Positions 44,592-53,401 of a stretch of 64,000 nucleotides of DNA are shown one piece after another (within the stretch, counting starts at the first letter, position 1; each line of letters begins with the position of its first letter). Source of the DNA: Klebsiella pneumoniae (GTDB lineage: Bacteria; Myxococcota_A; UBA796; SXON01); assembly GCA_945861635.1 (NCBI GenBank), contig CAMAWH010000022.1:1-64000 (forward strand), read 5' to 3'. Made by a program: the position numbers and the translations under genes. The notes beneath the pieces are model-generated. The model was given only the letters and a program-made list of their open reading frames with translations. It searched no databases and was not told the DNA's origin.

Positions 44592-44621
44592 TTGACGCGT
44601 CAATATCCCGTCAATATCCAC
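44592..44621. repeat. 12-bp palindrome and short direct repeat after the MopE-type gene
   Basis: TTGACGCGTCAA (44592-44603) is a perfect palindrome, and CGTCAATATCC occurs twice in a row (from 44599 and 44610). The same palindrome, extended to CCTTGACGCGTCAAGG, occurs within imuA at 5269-5284. No T-run is present. The rest of the 86-base gap up to pepA shows nothing else notable. Confidence 0.6.
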
Positions 44622-44670
44622 TGCGGAGCCGCGCGGGCGGTCGAACTGGCGCCCGTGATGCCGCCCGGGC

Positions 44671-46122
44671 CTATCCGTAGCTCTCCGCCCACCGGGCGAG
44701 CGTGCGCACCATCGTCCCGGTGCCGCCTTGCGCAAAGTGCAGGAACGAACTGTCCATGAACGCGGGGCCGGCAATGTCGATGTGGGCCCATTTCTCAACC
44801 GTGACGAACTCGGAGAGGAACAGCGCGGCGGTGATGCTCCCGGCCACGCGCCCGCCGCTATTTTTCAGGTCGCCCCATTCGCTTTTGATCTTGTCTTTGT
44901 AGATTTCGGCAAGGGGAAGGCGCCAGATGCCTTCTCCTGAGGCGTGCGCGTGCGTCGTCAAGGTCGCCGCCAGTTCGTCGGAGCGGCTGTAAAGGACGTT
45001 GTACCAATCCCCCAACGCGATGACCGCCGCTCCGGTGAGCGTGGCCAGATCGACGATGGCATCCGGCTTGAGGTCACTGGCGTACGACAGACAGTCACCA
45101 AGGACCAAGCGACCCTCCGCGTCCGTATTGTTGATTTCGACGCGTTTGCCGTTGTACATCTTCAGCAGGTCGCCCAGCTTGTAGCTGTTGCCGGACAGCA
45201 TATTTTCGACGGCGCCAAAAATGCCGGTGACCTTGACGTTGGGCTGCAGCGCAGCAATGGCCTTCATCGCTCCGATGACAGCGGCGCTTCCCGCCATGTC
45301 GCAGCGCATCGTCATCATGCCGTCCGTGGGCTTGATGGACAGGCCTCCGGAGTCGAACGTCACGCCTTTTCCAACGAAGCAGATGTGACCCTTCGCGGGG
45401 CCGGCCGGAGTGTAGGTCATGTGGACGAAGCGCGGCTTTCGGTCGGAGCCCTGGCCGACGCCCGTAATGCCGCCCATACCCTTTTCGGCAATCGCCACTT
45501 CGTCGAGGACGGTGACGCTGATGCGCTCGGAAGCCAAGGATGCGGCGATGTTTGCTAGCGACTCCGGGTAGATTTCGCTGGCCGGCTCGTTCACGAGGTC
45601 ACGCGCCAGGTTTTGGCCGCTGATGAGCGCGGTCGCTCGGGCGACGGCGTCCTTGTCTTCCGTCACCCCGGCAAACGTCAGCGACTCGGCCGCTGCTTTC
45701 TTGCTCGCGGCCGACTTGTACTTGTCAAAGCGGTAGTTGCCCTCGGCAAACGCTTCGGCCACGGCGCGAATTTCCACGGCGCCTAGCGCGGCGCCCGGAA
45801 ACGCGATCACGACGTTCTTTGCCCCCCGCGTCCGGGACTGAAACCCGGCGGTGCCCGACGCCGTGCGGATGTCGGCCAAACCGCCGGCGCCGACACCGAT
45901 GAGCAGCAACTTTTTGGCCGCGATCCGGCCCAGCCCAGGTGTGCCGAGGGAACTGCCAGACTTGCCGGAAAACTCGTCGTCTGCCGCAAGCGTCGTAAGT
46001 GCACCGCCGTATGCCGCATCGAGCGTTGCCAGCGCCGCAGCAAGGCCGCCAGCGGGCACACCAACGATGAGAAGATCCGCCGCCATCGCGGGAAGTTCTT
46101 GGGCGCTAAATGCGAAACGCAT
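44671..46122 (-). CDS. pepA: Leucyl aminopeptidase, M17 family
   Basis: PepA removes N-terminal residues from peptides with two metal ions. The 483-residue protein has the M17 landmarks: VGKGVTFDSGGLSIKP (Lys and Asp ligands, about residue 250), MRCDMAGSAAV (Asp, about 273), and NTDAEGRLVLGD (Asp/Glu and catalytic Arg, about 331-342), followed by DLATLTGAAV. The N-terminal 150 residues are the less conserved regulatory domain. It starts four bases after the pseudokinase gene ends, so the two share a transcript. Confidence 0.93.
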   Translation of the reverse strand: MRFAFSAQELPAMAADLLIVGVPAGGLAAALATLDAAYGGALTTLAADDEFSGKSGSSLGTPGLGRIAAKKLLLIGVGAGGLADIRTASGTAGFQSRTRGAKNVVIAFPGAALGAVEIRAVAEAFAEGNYRFDKYKSAASKKAAAESLTFAGVTEDKDAVARATALISGQNLARDLVNEPASEIYPESLANIAASLASERISVTVLDEVAIAEKGMGGITGVGQGSDRKPRFVHMTYTPAGPAKGHICFVGKGVTFDSGGLSIKPTDGMMTMRCDMAGSAAVIGAMKAIAALQPNVKVTGIFGAVENMLSGNSYKLGDLLKMYNGKRVEINNTDAEGRLVLGDCLSYASDLKPDAIVDLATLTGAAVIALGDWYNVLYSRSDELAATLTTHAHASGEGIWRLPLAEIYKDKIKSEWGDLKNSGGRVAGSITAALFLSEFVTVEKWAHIDIAGPAFMDSSFLHFAQGGTGTMVRTLARWAESYG

Positions 46123-46125
46123 GGG

Positions 46126-48234
46126 TCAACTCCGGACGAGGAGGTAGACAACGAGGAGCACGGCGACAACCCCGCCGAGGATCGCCATCACGAGAATGTA
46201 GGGGTCCGTCTTGAGCTGGTGGAGGGCGCGGTCAACAACGCCGGGTTCACTGGTAGGTTCATCCTCGGCCGTGTCCTCCTCGTCGTCCTCGACGTCGCGA
46301 GTGCGCGCCGGGCGCGGAAGCGCCTCATACGTCCAGTTCTTTGGCTGCTTGTACGCGCCTTCATCCTCGGGCACCGGCTCCGCAACCAGCGGCCCCGCAA
46401 TTTGCGTCGGTGCCGTGAGCGGTGGGGCGGTCAGCGCTGTGGGGGGAGGCTCAGGATCGACTGCGGGAATCGGCCGCGGTCCGGCGCCCGCTGCGAGCGC
46501 CCCGGCGAGGTTCGGCGCCGGGCGCGTAACGCGGACGGGCTCGCGCGGGAGGTCACCCGGCGCGCGAGATTCGGGCGCGCGGGCCGGCTCCGGCGCGCGG
46601 AAGGCCTCCGGTGCGCGGAAGGCTTCGGGCGCGCGGGCCGGCTCCGGTGCGCGGAAGGCTTCGGGTGCGTGGGCTGGTGGCTGAGTGGCATCGGGATGCC
46701 GGGCCTCCAACGCGCGGTGCGCGTCGGTTTGCGGTTGTGGACGCGTGATTCTGCCGCTGTCGGCCGGGAGAGGGCTCTGCGCAGCCGAACGGGCCGCGGA
46801 CGCCGTTTCCCTGGACCCACCGGGCTCCGGCCCCGGCCGCGTCACGCGAGTCGGCTCCGGTGGCCCCGGATCGACCGGAATGGTGACGCCCGTGGTCTCA
46901 CGATTGAACGGAATCGCGCCGCTCGGGGGCGCCTCCGGCGGCGGCACCCAGCCCGGCGCCGCCCGGATTTCAAACTCCGTTTCCGCCGTTGCCGGGGGTT
47001 GCCCCGAGTCGCGAATCGCAAACGCAATGCGGGCGCGGTAGCGAGCGGGCGCCAGCGAAACGGCGCCGTTCTGCCCGCCGATGCGGAACGCAAAACGATA
47101 TCGGCCCGACGGGTGCTTATCGACCGTGTACCCGAGGTCGAGTTCCTTGAGGCGGTTGTCACGTTCGAGGTCGAAGACGGCGACGCCTACCCCGATCTCC
47201 TCGTGACCCTCAACCCCATTGGTGCAACCAACCGTGCACGAGAATGCCACCGATTCGTCCGTGTCAAACCACGGCTTTGCGGCAACCCGCTCCATCAGCA
47301 CCTTGCCGACGGAGCTGACCTGCGGGCGGATGAGCGATGCGACTTCCTCAAGCCGTGCCTGCAACTCATCCGTGCGCTGAAATCGGTATGGGGGAGAGGG
47401 CTGGACTTCCGCAGATAGCGCGCGAGAAAGCAGCACACCCACGCGCTCGGCAAGGCGGCCGTGGAAGCGCGGATTGCTGTCCTCCTGCTTCATTCGGTCC
47501 GTTACCTTGTCCTTCACGGCACCCACCGCCGTTTTATCGAGCCCGCGCTTGGGGAACTCTGGTGCGACATCAACGCCGACGACGCCGCGCCACAGCATCG
47601 CCGCTATCGCGTAGGTGTCGGCGACCGCGGCGAATTGCGGTTCACCGGTGGCGCCGGTCAATTCGGGCGGCAGGTAGGGCTGCCCCCCCTGAGACACCGC
47701 AACGAGCCTGCTGATGGTGCGCCGCAGCGCGGGCGTAGCAACGTCCGTGAGAAAAATCTCTCCGCGCTCGTTGAAGAGCACGTTCGACGGGCGCAGCGCC
47801 CCATGAATGCCGCCGCTGGAGGTCAGCAGGCGGACGTTTTTTGCAACGGTGAGCAGAACGTCGAGCAGCGCGCCGACGGCAATCCCATCCGCGATCCGCC
47901 GGTCCAGCGATTCCGAAAACTTCGGCAGGATGATGGCCGGGAGCCCGTCGGGAAGCGTGAAGCGCGCCTCTAACCTCGGTAGAAAGGTATGGGCGCCCTG
48001 CTCGTAGAGCCGCGCCTGCTCCAGTAGCGCTTCCCGGGCGGCGGTAAGCACGGCGTCCGACGCAGCAACGTCACCCTTGAAGTCCTCCGCGCCCAACGGG
48101 CACTTCAGAACATGCGTCGAGTCCGTATCCTCTCGGCGAACGACATAGCTTTTACCCCACAACCCCCGCCCGAGGAGCTGCCCGATTTGGTAGGAGTTGC
48201 CCTGACCGTCCCGTACGGTATCGCCCGTCTTCAT
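46126..48234 (-). CDS. Membrane-anchored Ser/Thr pseudokinase with Pro-rich linker
   Basis: This 702-residue protein has a kinase-like domain (about residues 10-290). The G-loop LGRGLWGKSYVV and the VAIK-type Lys (HVLKCPL) are kept, but the catalytic loop is HGALRPSN instead of HRDLKPxN and DFG is DVA, so the catalytic Asp is missing. A beta domain (about 325-470) is followed by a long Pro/Ala/Arg linker with repeated FRAPEP units and a C-terminal membrane helix (YILVMAILGGVVAVLLVVYLLV). It probably senses or scaffolds rather than phosphorylates. I chose the ATG at 48234; frame continues upstream. It lies directly before pepA. Confidence 0.82.
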   Translation of the reverse strand: MKTGDTVRDGQGNSYQIGQLLGRGLWGKSYVVRREDTDSTHVLKCPLGAEDFKGDVAASDAVLTAAREALLEQARLYEQGAHTFLPRLEARFTLPDGLPAIILPKFSESLDRRIADGIAVGALLDVLLTVAKNVRLLTSSGGIHGALRPSNVLFNERGEIFLTDVATPALRRTISRLVAVSQGGQPYLPPELTGATGEPQFAAVADTYAIAAMLWRGVVGVDVAPEFPKRGLDKTAVGAVKDKVTDRMKQEDSNPRFHGRLAERVGVLLSRALSAEVQPSPPYRFQRTDELQARLEEVASLIRPQVSSVGKVLMERVAAKPWFDTDESVAFSCTVGCTNGVEGHEEIGVGVAVFDLERDNRLKELDLGYTVDKHPSGRYRFAFRIGGQNGAVSLAPARYRARIAFAIRDSGQPPATAETEFEIRAAPGWVPPPEAPPSGAIPFNRETTGVTIPVDPGPPEPTRVTRPGPEPGGSRETASAARSAAQSPLPADSGRITRPQPQTDAHRALEARHPDATQPPAHAPEAFRAPEPARAPEAFRAPEAFRAPEPARAPESRAPGDLPREPVRVTRPAPNLAGALAAGAGPRPIPAVDPEPPPTALTAPPLTAPTQIAGPLVAEPVPEDEGAYKQPKNWTYEALPRPARTRDVEDDEEDTAEDEPTSEPGVVDRALHQLKTDPYILVMAILGGVVAVLLVVYLLVRS

Positions 48235-48308
48235 CACGCTTCCGAAGGCGCGCAAGGTATCGGCCCGTTGGCGCATATACAACCCGCTTTCCGGGATAGT
48301 CGAGCGGC

Positions 48309-49838
48309 GTGCTCCTGCCCCCGCACGGGAACGGCCCCTACCGCGTCATGCGCGCGTTCGGTGGAGCCGCCGTGCGGGCGCTCGACGCCTCACTCGTGGA
48401 CCCAGCGGCGTCGCAAGGGGCGCGAATGCGCGTCATCGCGGAAGGGATGACGGGGACGGCGTTTGCGCGGGACCACGCGTGGACGGGGTCGGAGCCGCTC
48501 TCGGCATTGCGGGGGCTGCCGGTTCGCACGCACGGGGAGTTGGTGCCGTGGTTGGACCGGGTGGAGGCCGGGGAAGGAAACGTGCTGACGCGTGCGCCCG
48601 TTCGCAGTCTCCTGGAGACGAGTGGCACGACGGGCCGACCCAAACACCTGCCGGTAACGGACGCATGGGCCGAGAGCGTTGCCATGGCGCAACGCCTCTG
48701 GGTACTGGCGCTTTTACGGGACGACGAAGGGTTGGCGTCGGGCAAGGCGCTGTCCATCGTGAGTGCGGCTGTGCACGGCCGGAGCACCGGTGGGCTGGCG
48801 ATCGGCAGCAACACCGGGAGGATGTTCCTCGCGCAGCCGTGGTGGGTGCGGTGGCGCGCGCCCGTGCCGTACTCGGCGTACTGCATCGAAGATTCGGAGG
48901 TCCGGGCCTACGCAATCCTCCGTCACGCCCTGACCCAGCCGGTGACGAGCTGGACGACCGCGAACCCGTCGACGCTCCTGCTCTACTGCCGGCGCATGCG
49001 GATTTGGTGGGAGGAACTCCGTCGGGACTGCGCGGACGGTACGCTCGGCCGACTCGGACAGCGCGGGTTGAAGCGTGCGTCTTTGGCGGCGGAACCGGAA
49101 CTCCCCTGGGACCTCCGCCGGATCAACTGCTGGACGGGCGGTGCGGCGAGCTTCTTCGTGTCGCGACTTCCCGATGCCCTCGGCAGGTCGGTGCCGGTGC
49201 GGGACGCCGGCATCACGGCAAGCGAGGGATACTTCGCGATTCCCCTGGACGATGGCGATCCGGTGGCATGGTTGGCCGGTCACGTGCTCGAATTCGTGGG
49301 CGACGATGGCGAGGCACGCTGGGCCTGGGAGGTGGAGGTCGGCCGCGAGTACCGGCTGATCATCACCACCGAGGCCGGCATGTACCGCTATGACATCGGG
49401 GACATCGTGCGAATCACCGGGTGGGCGGGCGCCGCGCCGCGGATGGTTTTCGTGCGGAAGGCGGGCAATGTGCTCAACGCGATCGGAGAAAAAGTCACGG
49501 AGGAACAGATCGCCGACGCCGCGAGGCGGGCGTTCCCTCGTGCCAGCGCGGTCAGCGTTTGCGTGCCGCTGGCGGAGATTCCGGCGTTTCAGGTGGCCAC
49601 CACGAGCGCGACGCCGGACGCCGCGGCCGCATTCGACGCCGCCCTGCGTTCCACGAATGTAGAATACGACGGGAAGCGAGGCAGCGACCGGCTCGCGATG
49701 CCCGTCGTACACATCATCCCTGCCGATGTTTTTGAGCGCTGGCGCGCGCTCCGCGTCGCCGGGGGGGCTCCCGACGCGCAGGTGAAGGATCCGTGGGTGC
49801 TCTCGCCCGAACGCTGGGAGGAGTTGATCCGATGTTGA
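48309..49838 (+). CDS. GH3-family acyl-acid ligase
   Basis: This 509-residue protein belongs to the GH3 branch of the adenylating enzymes, which couple carboxylic acids to amino acids through an acyl-AMP. ATP motifs are visible as ETSGTTGRPKHL (about residue 100) and GMYRYDIGDIVRITG (about 357), plus the C-terminal hinge region EKVTEEQI. GH3 is best known from plants (auxin and jasmonate conjugation); bacterial members are less studied. GTG start, with GATAGT eight bases upstream suggesting a leaderless mRNA. It overlaps the glycosyltransferase gene by seven bases. Confidence 0.88.
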   Translation: MLLPPHGNGPYRVMRAFGGAAVRALDASLVDPAASQGARMRVIAEGMTGTAFARDHAWTGSEPLSALRGLPVRTHGELVPWLDRVEAGEGNVLTRAPVRSLLETSGTTGRPKHLPVTDAWAESVAMAQRLWVLALLRDDEGLASGKALSIVSAAVHGRSTGGLAIGSNTGRMFLAQPWWVRWRAPVPYSAYCIEDSEVRAYAILRHALTQPVTSWTTANPSTLLLYCRRMRIWWEELRRDCADGTLGRLGQRGLKRASLAAEPELPWDLRRINCWTGGAASFFVSRLPDALGRSVPVRDAGITASEGYFAIPLDDGDPVAWLAGHVLEFVGDDGEARWAWEVEVGREYRLIITTEAGMYRYDIGDIVRITGWAGAAPRMVFVRKAGNVLNAIGEKVTEEQIADAARRAFPRASAVSVCVPLAEIPAFQVATTSATPDAAAAFDAALRSTNVEYDGKRGSDRLAMPVVHIIPADVFERWRALRVAGGAPDAQVKDPWVLSPERWEELIRC

Positions 49839-50947
49839 GCCTCCTGTTGCTGGGGATTGCGCTTTTCTGGGTCGCCGTGCTCGTGAAGGTCGAGCGTGGA
49901 AAGGCGGACGTCCGCTGGCGGCTGGGTCCGCAAGCGCCCGTCCAAACCGACCTTCCTCGGCTTGCTGTGGTGATTCCCGCGCGCGACGAGGCACGAAACA
50001 TCGCCGCCTGTGTCGCCGCAGTACGAAAAAGTGACCATCCATCCATCGATCTGCTCGTGTTCGACGACGGCTCGATCGACGACACGGTCAGCCTTGCCGA
50101 GTCGGCGGGCGCACGCACGATTCGCGGCGAAGGGGAACTGCCGGTGGGCTGGAAGGGCAAGCCGTGGGCGTTGCAGCGCGCTACGGCAACGGTGGATGCC
50201 GATTGGATTCTCTTCCTTGACGCAGACGTGCGCATCACGCCGGAGGCCGCGTCCCGTATTCACACCTACGCCCTCGGCGAGCAGGTGGACCTGCTCAGTG
50301 GCCTCGGTCGCCTCACGATGGGCAGCTTTTGGGAGAAGGTCATCCAGCCGTCCGTCGGTGGATTGATCCTCGGTGGCAACGCGATGGCCGTTGTAAACGA
50401 TCCTGCCCACCCCGAAAAAGCAATCGCGAACGGCCAAATGATTCTGGTCCGGCGGACGGCCTACCAATCGGTCGGCGGCCACGCTGCCGTCAAGGACAAC
50501 ATCCTCGACGACATCGGGTTGGCGCGTGCCTTCACCGCCGCCGGGCTGAAGGTGCGCTGCCTTTTCATGCGCGATCTCTTCTCCTGCCGGATGTACGCGG
50601 GACTGTCCGAGTTGTGGCTCGGCTGGACGAAAAACCTGTTTGCAGGCATGCACTACAAGGTGAGCGCGGTCATCGCGATCGTGCTTCTACTGCTCGTGGA
50701 CTTCCTCCTTCCGTACCTGCTGCTGCTCGTTGCGATCCTGACGCGAGACGGCGCTCTTTTCGCCGCTTCGTTGGCCACGGTCGTCCTCATGCAGGGGGTG
50801 CGGCTCCGCCTCGATCTCCTTTTCGGCCAGAGCCTTCCGTTCGGACTGCTGCAACCGCTGGGCGCCGCCATGCTCATCGGGCTGGTGATCGACTCCGCGC
50901 GCCGAACCCGGACGGGTCAGGTCCGCTGGAAGCGTCGGTCGTATTGA
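49832..50947 (+). CDS. GT2 glycosyltransferase, HpnB/CrtQ-like
   Basis: This 371-residue membrane-linked glycosyltransferase has an N-terminal hydrophobic segment (MLSLLLLGIALFWVAVLV), a GT2 domain with VVIPARDEARNI, FDDGSIDDT and FLDADVR (DxD-like), and LPVGWKGKPWAL, a motif seen in hopanoid- and carotenoid-associated glycosyltransferases. ILDDIGLARAF is the acceptor-side acidic motif. Three hydrophobic segments follow at the C-terminus (about 270-360). Its ATG overlaps the GH3 stop and has GGGAGGAG upstream, so the two are coupled and may modify the same lipid-like product. Confidence 0.87.
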   Translation: MLSLLLLGIALFWVAVLVKVERGKADVRWRLGPQAPVQTDLPRLAVVIPARDEARNIAACVAAVRKSDHPSIDLLVFDDGSIDDTVSLAESAGARTIRGEGELPVGWKGKPWALQRATATVDADWILFLDADVRITPEAASRIHTYALGEQVDLLSGLGRLTMGSFWEKVIQPSVGGLILGGNAMAVVNDPAHPEKAIANGQMILVRRTAYQSVGGHAAVKDNILDDIGLARAFTAAGLKVRCLFMRDLFSCRMYAGLSELWLGWTKNLFAGMHYKVSAVIAIVLLLLVDFLLPYLLLLVAILTRDGALFAASLATVVLMQGVRLRLDLLFGQSLPFGLLQPLGAAMLIGLVIDSARRTRTGQVRWKRRSY

Positions 50948-50953
50948 CGAAGT

Positions 50954-50968
50954 GCGTGCGCAGCACGC
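50954..50968. terminator. Short hairpin between convergent genes
   Basis: GCGTGC and GCACGC pair around a GCA loop in the 35-base gap between the glycosyltransferase stop (50947) and the lipoprotein stop (50983). No T-run, so its role as a bidirectional terminator is uncertain. Confidence 0.35.
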
Positions 50969-50982
50969 CCACAAATTACCCG

Positions 50983-52140
50983 CTACGGCAGGATGAATTC
51001 GACCGCGGATCGGGCCGTTTCGATGTCCGTGTTGGTCTGGACATGGGTTGCGGTGCCGACGTCGAAGGATTTCATCGATTCCCAGCCGGCAACGCCTTCG
51101 AAGCTTAGAACGCCCTCGAGCGTGCTCGTGGGTACCAACGGATCAGCCGAGGAGTACCAAACTCCCAGCGGGACGGTGAGCGAGCCGGCTCGGAAATACT
51201 TCGACCAGAGGCTGTTGAAGCGCATGTTGGCAATGATGTCGTCACGTTGGGTGGCGTTGAGGTCACCGACCAGCACCCCGTCGCCATCGTCATCGACGGA
51301 ATCGGGGAACATCCGCGCCAGGCCGTCATTGATATCTTTGAACTGGGCGTTATTGGTGACGAGCGGCTCGAGATTGTCCATGGTGGAGTCCACGACGATG
51401 CCCTTGATGGGCGTGAGTCCCTGACCAGGGACCTCTCGGCCGACCAACTCCGAAATGGCGCGGCCGCCCTCGCCCAGCCCGATCAGGTACACGCCCGACG
51501 AGTCCAACGGCACGCTGAGGTCGGACATCCCCAGGTTGTCCTTCCATGTTGTGGCGGTAATCGCCTCATCGCTTGCGATGGCGGTGACCGCCCAGTTCAG
51601 GAATCGGCCGTTGCGGACGACGCCGCCATCCCATTCCGACTGGCTGGTGGTCGAGCCAGATTCGTTGCGACCCAGATCCGCCCAGCAATTCGCCGGGTAG
51701 ATCGCAAATACGCCTTTATCGGCGAGCGCGGCGGGTAATGCGCCGGCGTTCACTTCGCTGGACTCGCCCTCTCCCTGGGTGATTCCAAGCGTCTCAAATA
51801 CTTTGTTCGACGCCCACTCAGCGCTCAGCCGATTTTCACCCGCGTAGTGCGTGGCGTCCTCGTCTGCGGGGTCCAAAACGTCGCCATCCGCGCCCTTTTC
51901 GACGTAGTCGAACGCACCCGAATGGAACACGATCACGATGGGCGCAGGCTCTGTGAGGTCCGCCTGGTACACGGCGTAAAAGGTGGCCGGGTTCCCGTCC
52001 GGGCACAACAAGCCGTCATACGTGAAGGGCTGCAGCAGCAGATTCGGGTGCTGCGTGAATGGATTTTCGAAGGGAACCGTCGTCACGATAACGGAATTGG
52101 CTTCCGGCGTGAAACAGGCGACGAGGGTGGTCAGGAGCAA
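50983..52140 (-). CDS. Lipoprotein with alpha/beta-hydrolase-like fold
   Basis: This 385-residue protein starts at a TTG with GGAG five bases upstream; signal peptide MLLTTLVAC ends in the lipobox Cys. Strands and turns suggest an alpha/beta-hydrolase: APIVIVFHSGAFDYV early, GVYLIGLGEGGRAISEL where the nucleophile elbow would be, then VDSTMDNLEPL and PLGVWYSSADPLVP. The elbow lacks the usual Ser (GLGEGG), so catalysis is doubtful. A late Asp-rich loop (DSVDDDGDGVLVGDLN) could bind calcium. It may be a degenerate esterase that binds rather than cleaves. Confidence 0.65.
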   Translation of the reverse strand: MLLTTLVACFTPEANSVIVTTVPFENPFTQHPNLLLQPFTYDGLLCPDGNPATFYAVYQADLTEPAPIVIVFHSGAFDYVEKGADGDVLDPADEDATHYAGENRLSAEWASNKVFETLGITQGEGESSEVNAGALPAALADKGVFAIYPANCWADLGRNESGSTTSQSEWDGGVVRNGRFLNWAVTAIASDEAITATTWKDNLGMSDLSVPLDSSGVYLIGLGEGGRAISELVGREVPGQGLTPIKGIVVDSTMDNLEPLVTNNAQFKDINDGLARMFPDSVDDDGDGVLVGDLNATQRDDIIANMRFNSLWSKYFRAGSLTVPLGVWYSSADPLVPTSTLEGVLSFEGVAGWESMKSFDVGTATHVQTNTDIETARSAVEFILP

Positions 52141-52176
52141 GGCAACTCCGCGGTGGCGGGAGTGTAGCTGGTTTTG

Positions 52177-52860
52177 CTACGGCTCCACCACGCAGCGAAA
52201 GCCGATGGGTTCGCCGTTGGGCGGGCCGGGCACCAGTCCGGGTGCCGCGCCGAGGAGTTCACCGTCCGCGGTCCAGTGCCACAACCACGCGCCGAGGTCG
52301 AAAAATCCGGTGCGCCCCGGAGGGTGCAGCGCGACCTCGGGCAGCTCACCGAAGCGAGGTGGGGCCGCCCGTCCGAGCGCTGCGTCCACAGCATCTCCCC
52401 AGGGAAAACGCCCGAGACCCCACGCGGCCCGGTATTCCTCGACGTCGGGGAGTCGCTTTCCGACCGCACGGGCATACGCCTCGGCTTGCCCGCGGTCGAC
52501 CGCGGTGCGCGGACACCACGGGTCGTGGTTCGGGGGCAGCGGACCGCCCATCGTGCGGGTCCAGCGCTCGAGCGTAACGGGAATCACGTCCATGAGTACG
52601 CCAGGGTGACCCGGCACTTGTGCCATCAGCGGGTGGTTCCCGTCTGGGTTGACCAGCCCCACTGGGGTTTCGCGGTCCAGCGGACGCGGCTCCTCGACCC
52701 GGAGGCTCAATTCCGCAGAGACGACGCGGCCCTTGCCGTCCACGGAAGCCCGCGCTGCGAGCACGCGCCACGTTGCCTCCATCGGGCTGCGATTGACGGT
52801 AGCGAGCGCGCGCGCCACCGCGTGGCGGACGCTGATGCCGCCCGCGTGAATGACCGACAC
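52177..52860 (-). CDS. SUMF1/FGE-like domain protein
   Basis: The 227-residue product from a GTG at 52860 (GTGGAGG six bases upstream) resembles the formylglycine-generating-enzyme fold in its C-terminal half: DVIPVTLERW, VDRGQAEAYARAVGKRLPDVEEYRAAWGLG and PWGD, then VALHPPGRTGFFDLGAWLWHWTADG and GFRCV. The active-site Cys pair of true FGE is not evident, so a binding or structural role (as in many SUMF1-like proteins) is more likely than sulfatase activation. It diverges from the FabZ-like gene with 58 bases between starts. Confidence 0.72.
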   Translation of the reverse strand: MSVIHAGGISVRHAVARALATVNRSPMEATWRVLAARASVDGKGRVVSAELSLRVEEPRPLDRETPVGLVNPDGNHPLMAQVPGHPGVLMDVIPVTLERWTRTMGGPLPPNHDPWCPRTAVDRGQAEAYARAVGKRLPDVEEYRAAWGLGRFPWGDAVDAALGRAAPPRFGELPEVALHPPGRTGFFDLGAWLWHWTADGELLGAAPGLVPGPPNGEPIGFRCVVEP

Positions 52861-52918
52861 CCGGAACCTCCACGGGGCAGCGTAGCGCAGGCAGCGGCGC
52901 GCCGATAGGCGGGGCGCC

Positions 52919-53401
52919 GTGCGCTGGCGTTGGATTGACATCATTGATGAAGTGGAACTCGACTCCCGGGCGGTGGGTCGCGTGCGTTTTCCGCCAGAAA
53001 CGCTGTTCTTTGAGGATCATTTCCCCGGTTTCCCCGTCGTTCCCGGTGTGATCCTGCTGGAAGCCATGGCCCAGCTCAGCGGCAAGCTGATCGGCTACTC
53101 CGTGCGGCTTAAGCGCGGTGACTGGCCGTTTCCCATCTTGTCCATGGCGAACCACGTAAAATTTCGGCGCTTCGTGCGGCCGGATGAGGAGGTGCGTTTG
53201 GAGACGCGCATCGAACACCTGCGGGATGAAAGCGCGGTTTGCGCGGTTCGTGCGTTGGTGTCCGGAAAGCCGGTGGCCACGGCCGAGCAGATGTTCGTCT
53301 TCAACGCCGTTCGGCTGGACGGTGACGAGGAATCTACTCGCCTCGAACGCCTCGAACGCAGCGAGTTGGCGCGCCTGTGGCCGGGGTACCCGGGTGACTG
53401 A
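52919..53401 (+). CDS. FabZ-like 3-hydroxyacyl-ACP dehydratase
   Basis: This 160-residue hot-dog protein has the catalytic segment EDHFPGFPVVPGVILLEAMAQ region (about residues 31-51, His in DHFPGFP and Glu in LLEAMAQ), then MANHVKFRRFVRPDEEVRLE, as in FabZ and related dehydratases. It should dehydrate 3-hydroxyacyl chains bound to an acyl carrier protein. It is the first gene of a packed run with three ketosynthase-type genes, which suggests a dedicated fatty-acid or polyene product rather than housekeeping synthesis. GTG start preceded by GATAGG. Confidence 0.88.
   Translation: MRWRWIDIIDEVELDSRAVGRVRFPPETLFFEDHFPGFPVVPGVILLEAMAQLSGKLIGYSVRLKRGDWPFPILSMANHVKFRRFVRPDEEVRLETRIEHLRDESAVCAVRALVSGKPVATAEQMFVFNAVRLDGDEESTRLERLERSELARLWPGYPGD

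Noticed and set aside
48714-50042. 442-codon minus-strand frame opposite the GH3 gene
   Set aside because: Shadow frame; the plus strand has the full GH3 and GT2 signatures.
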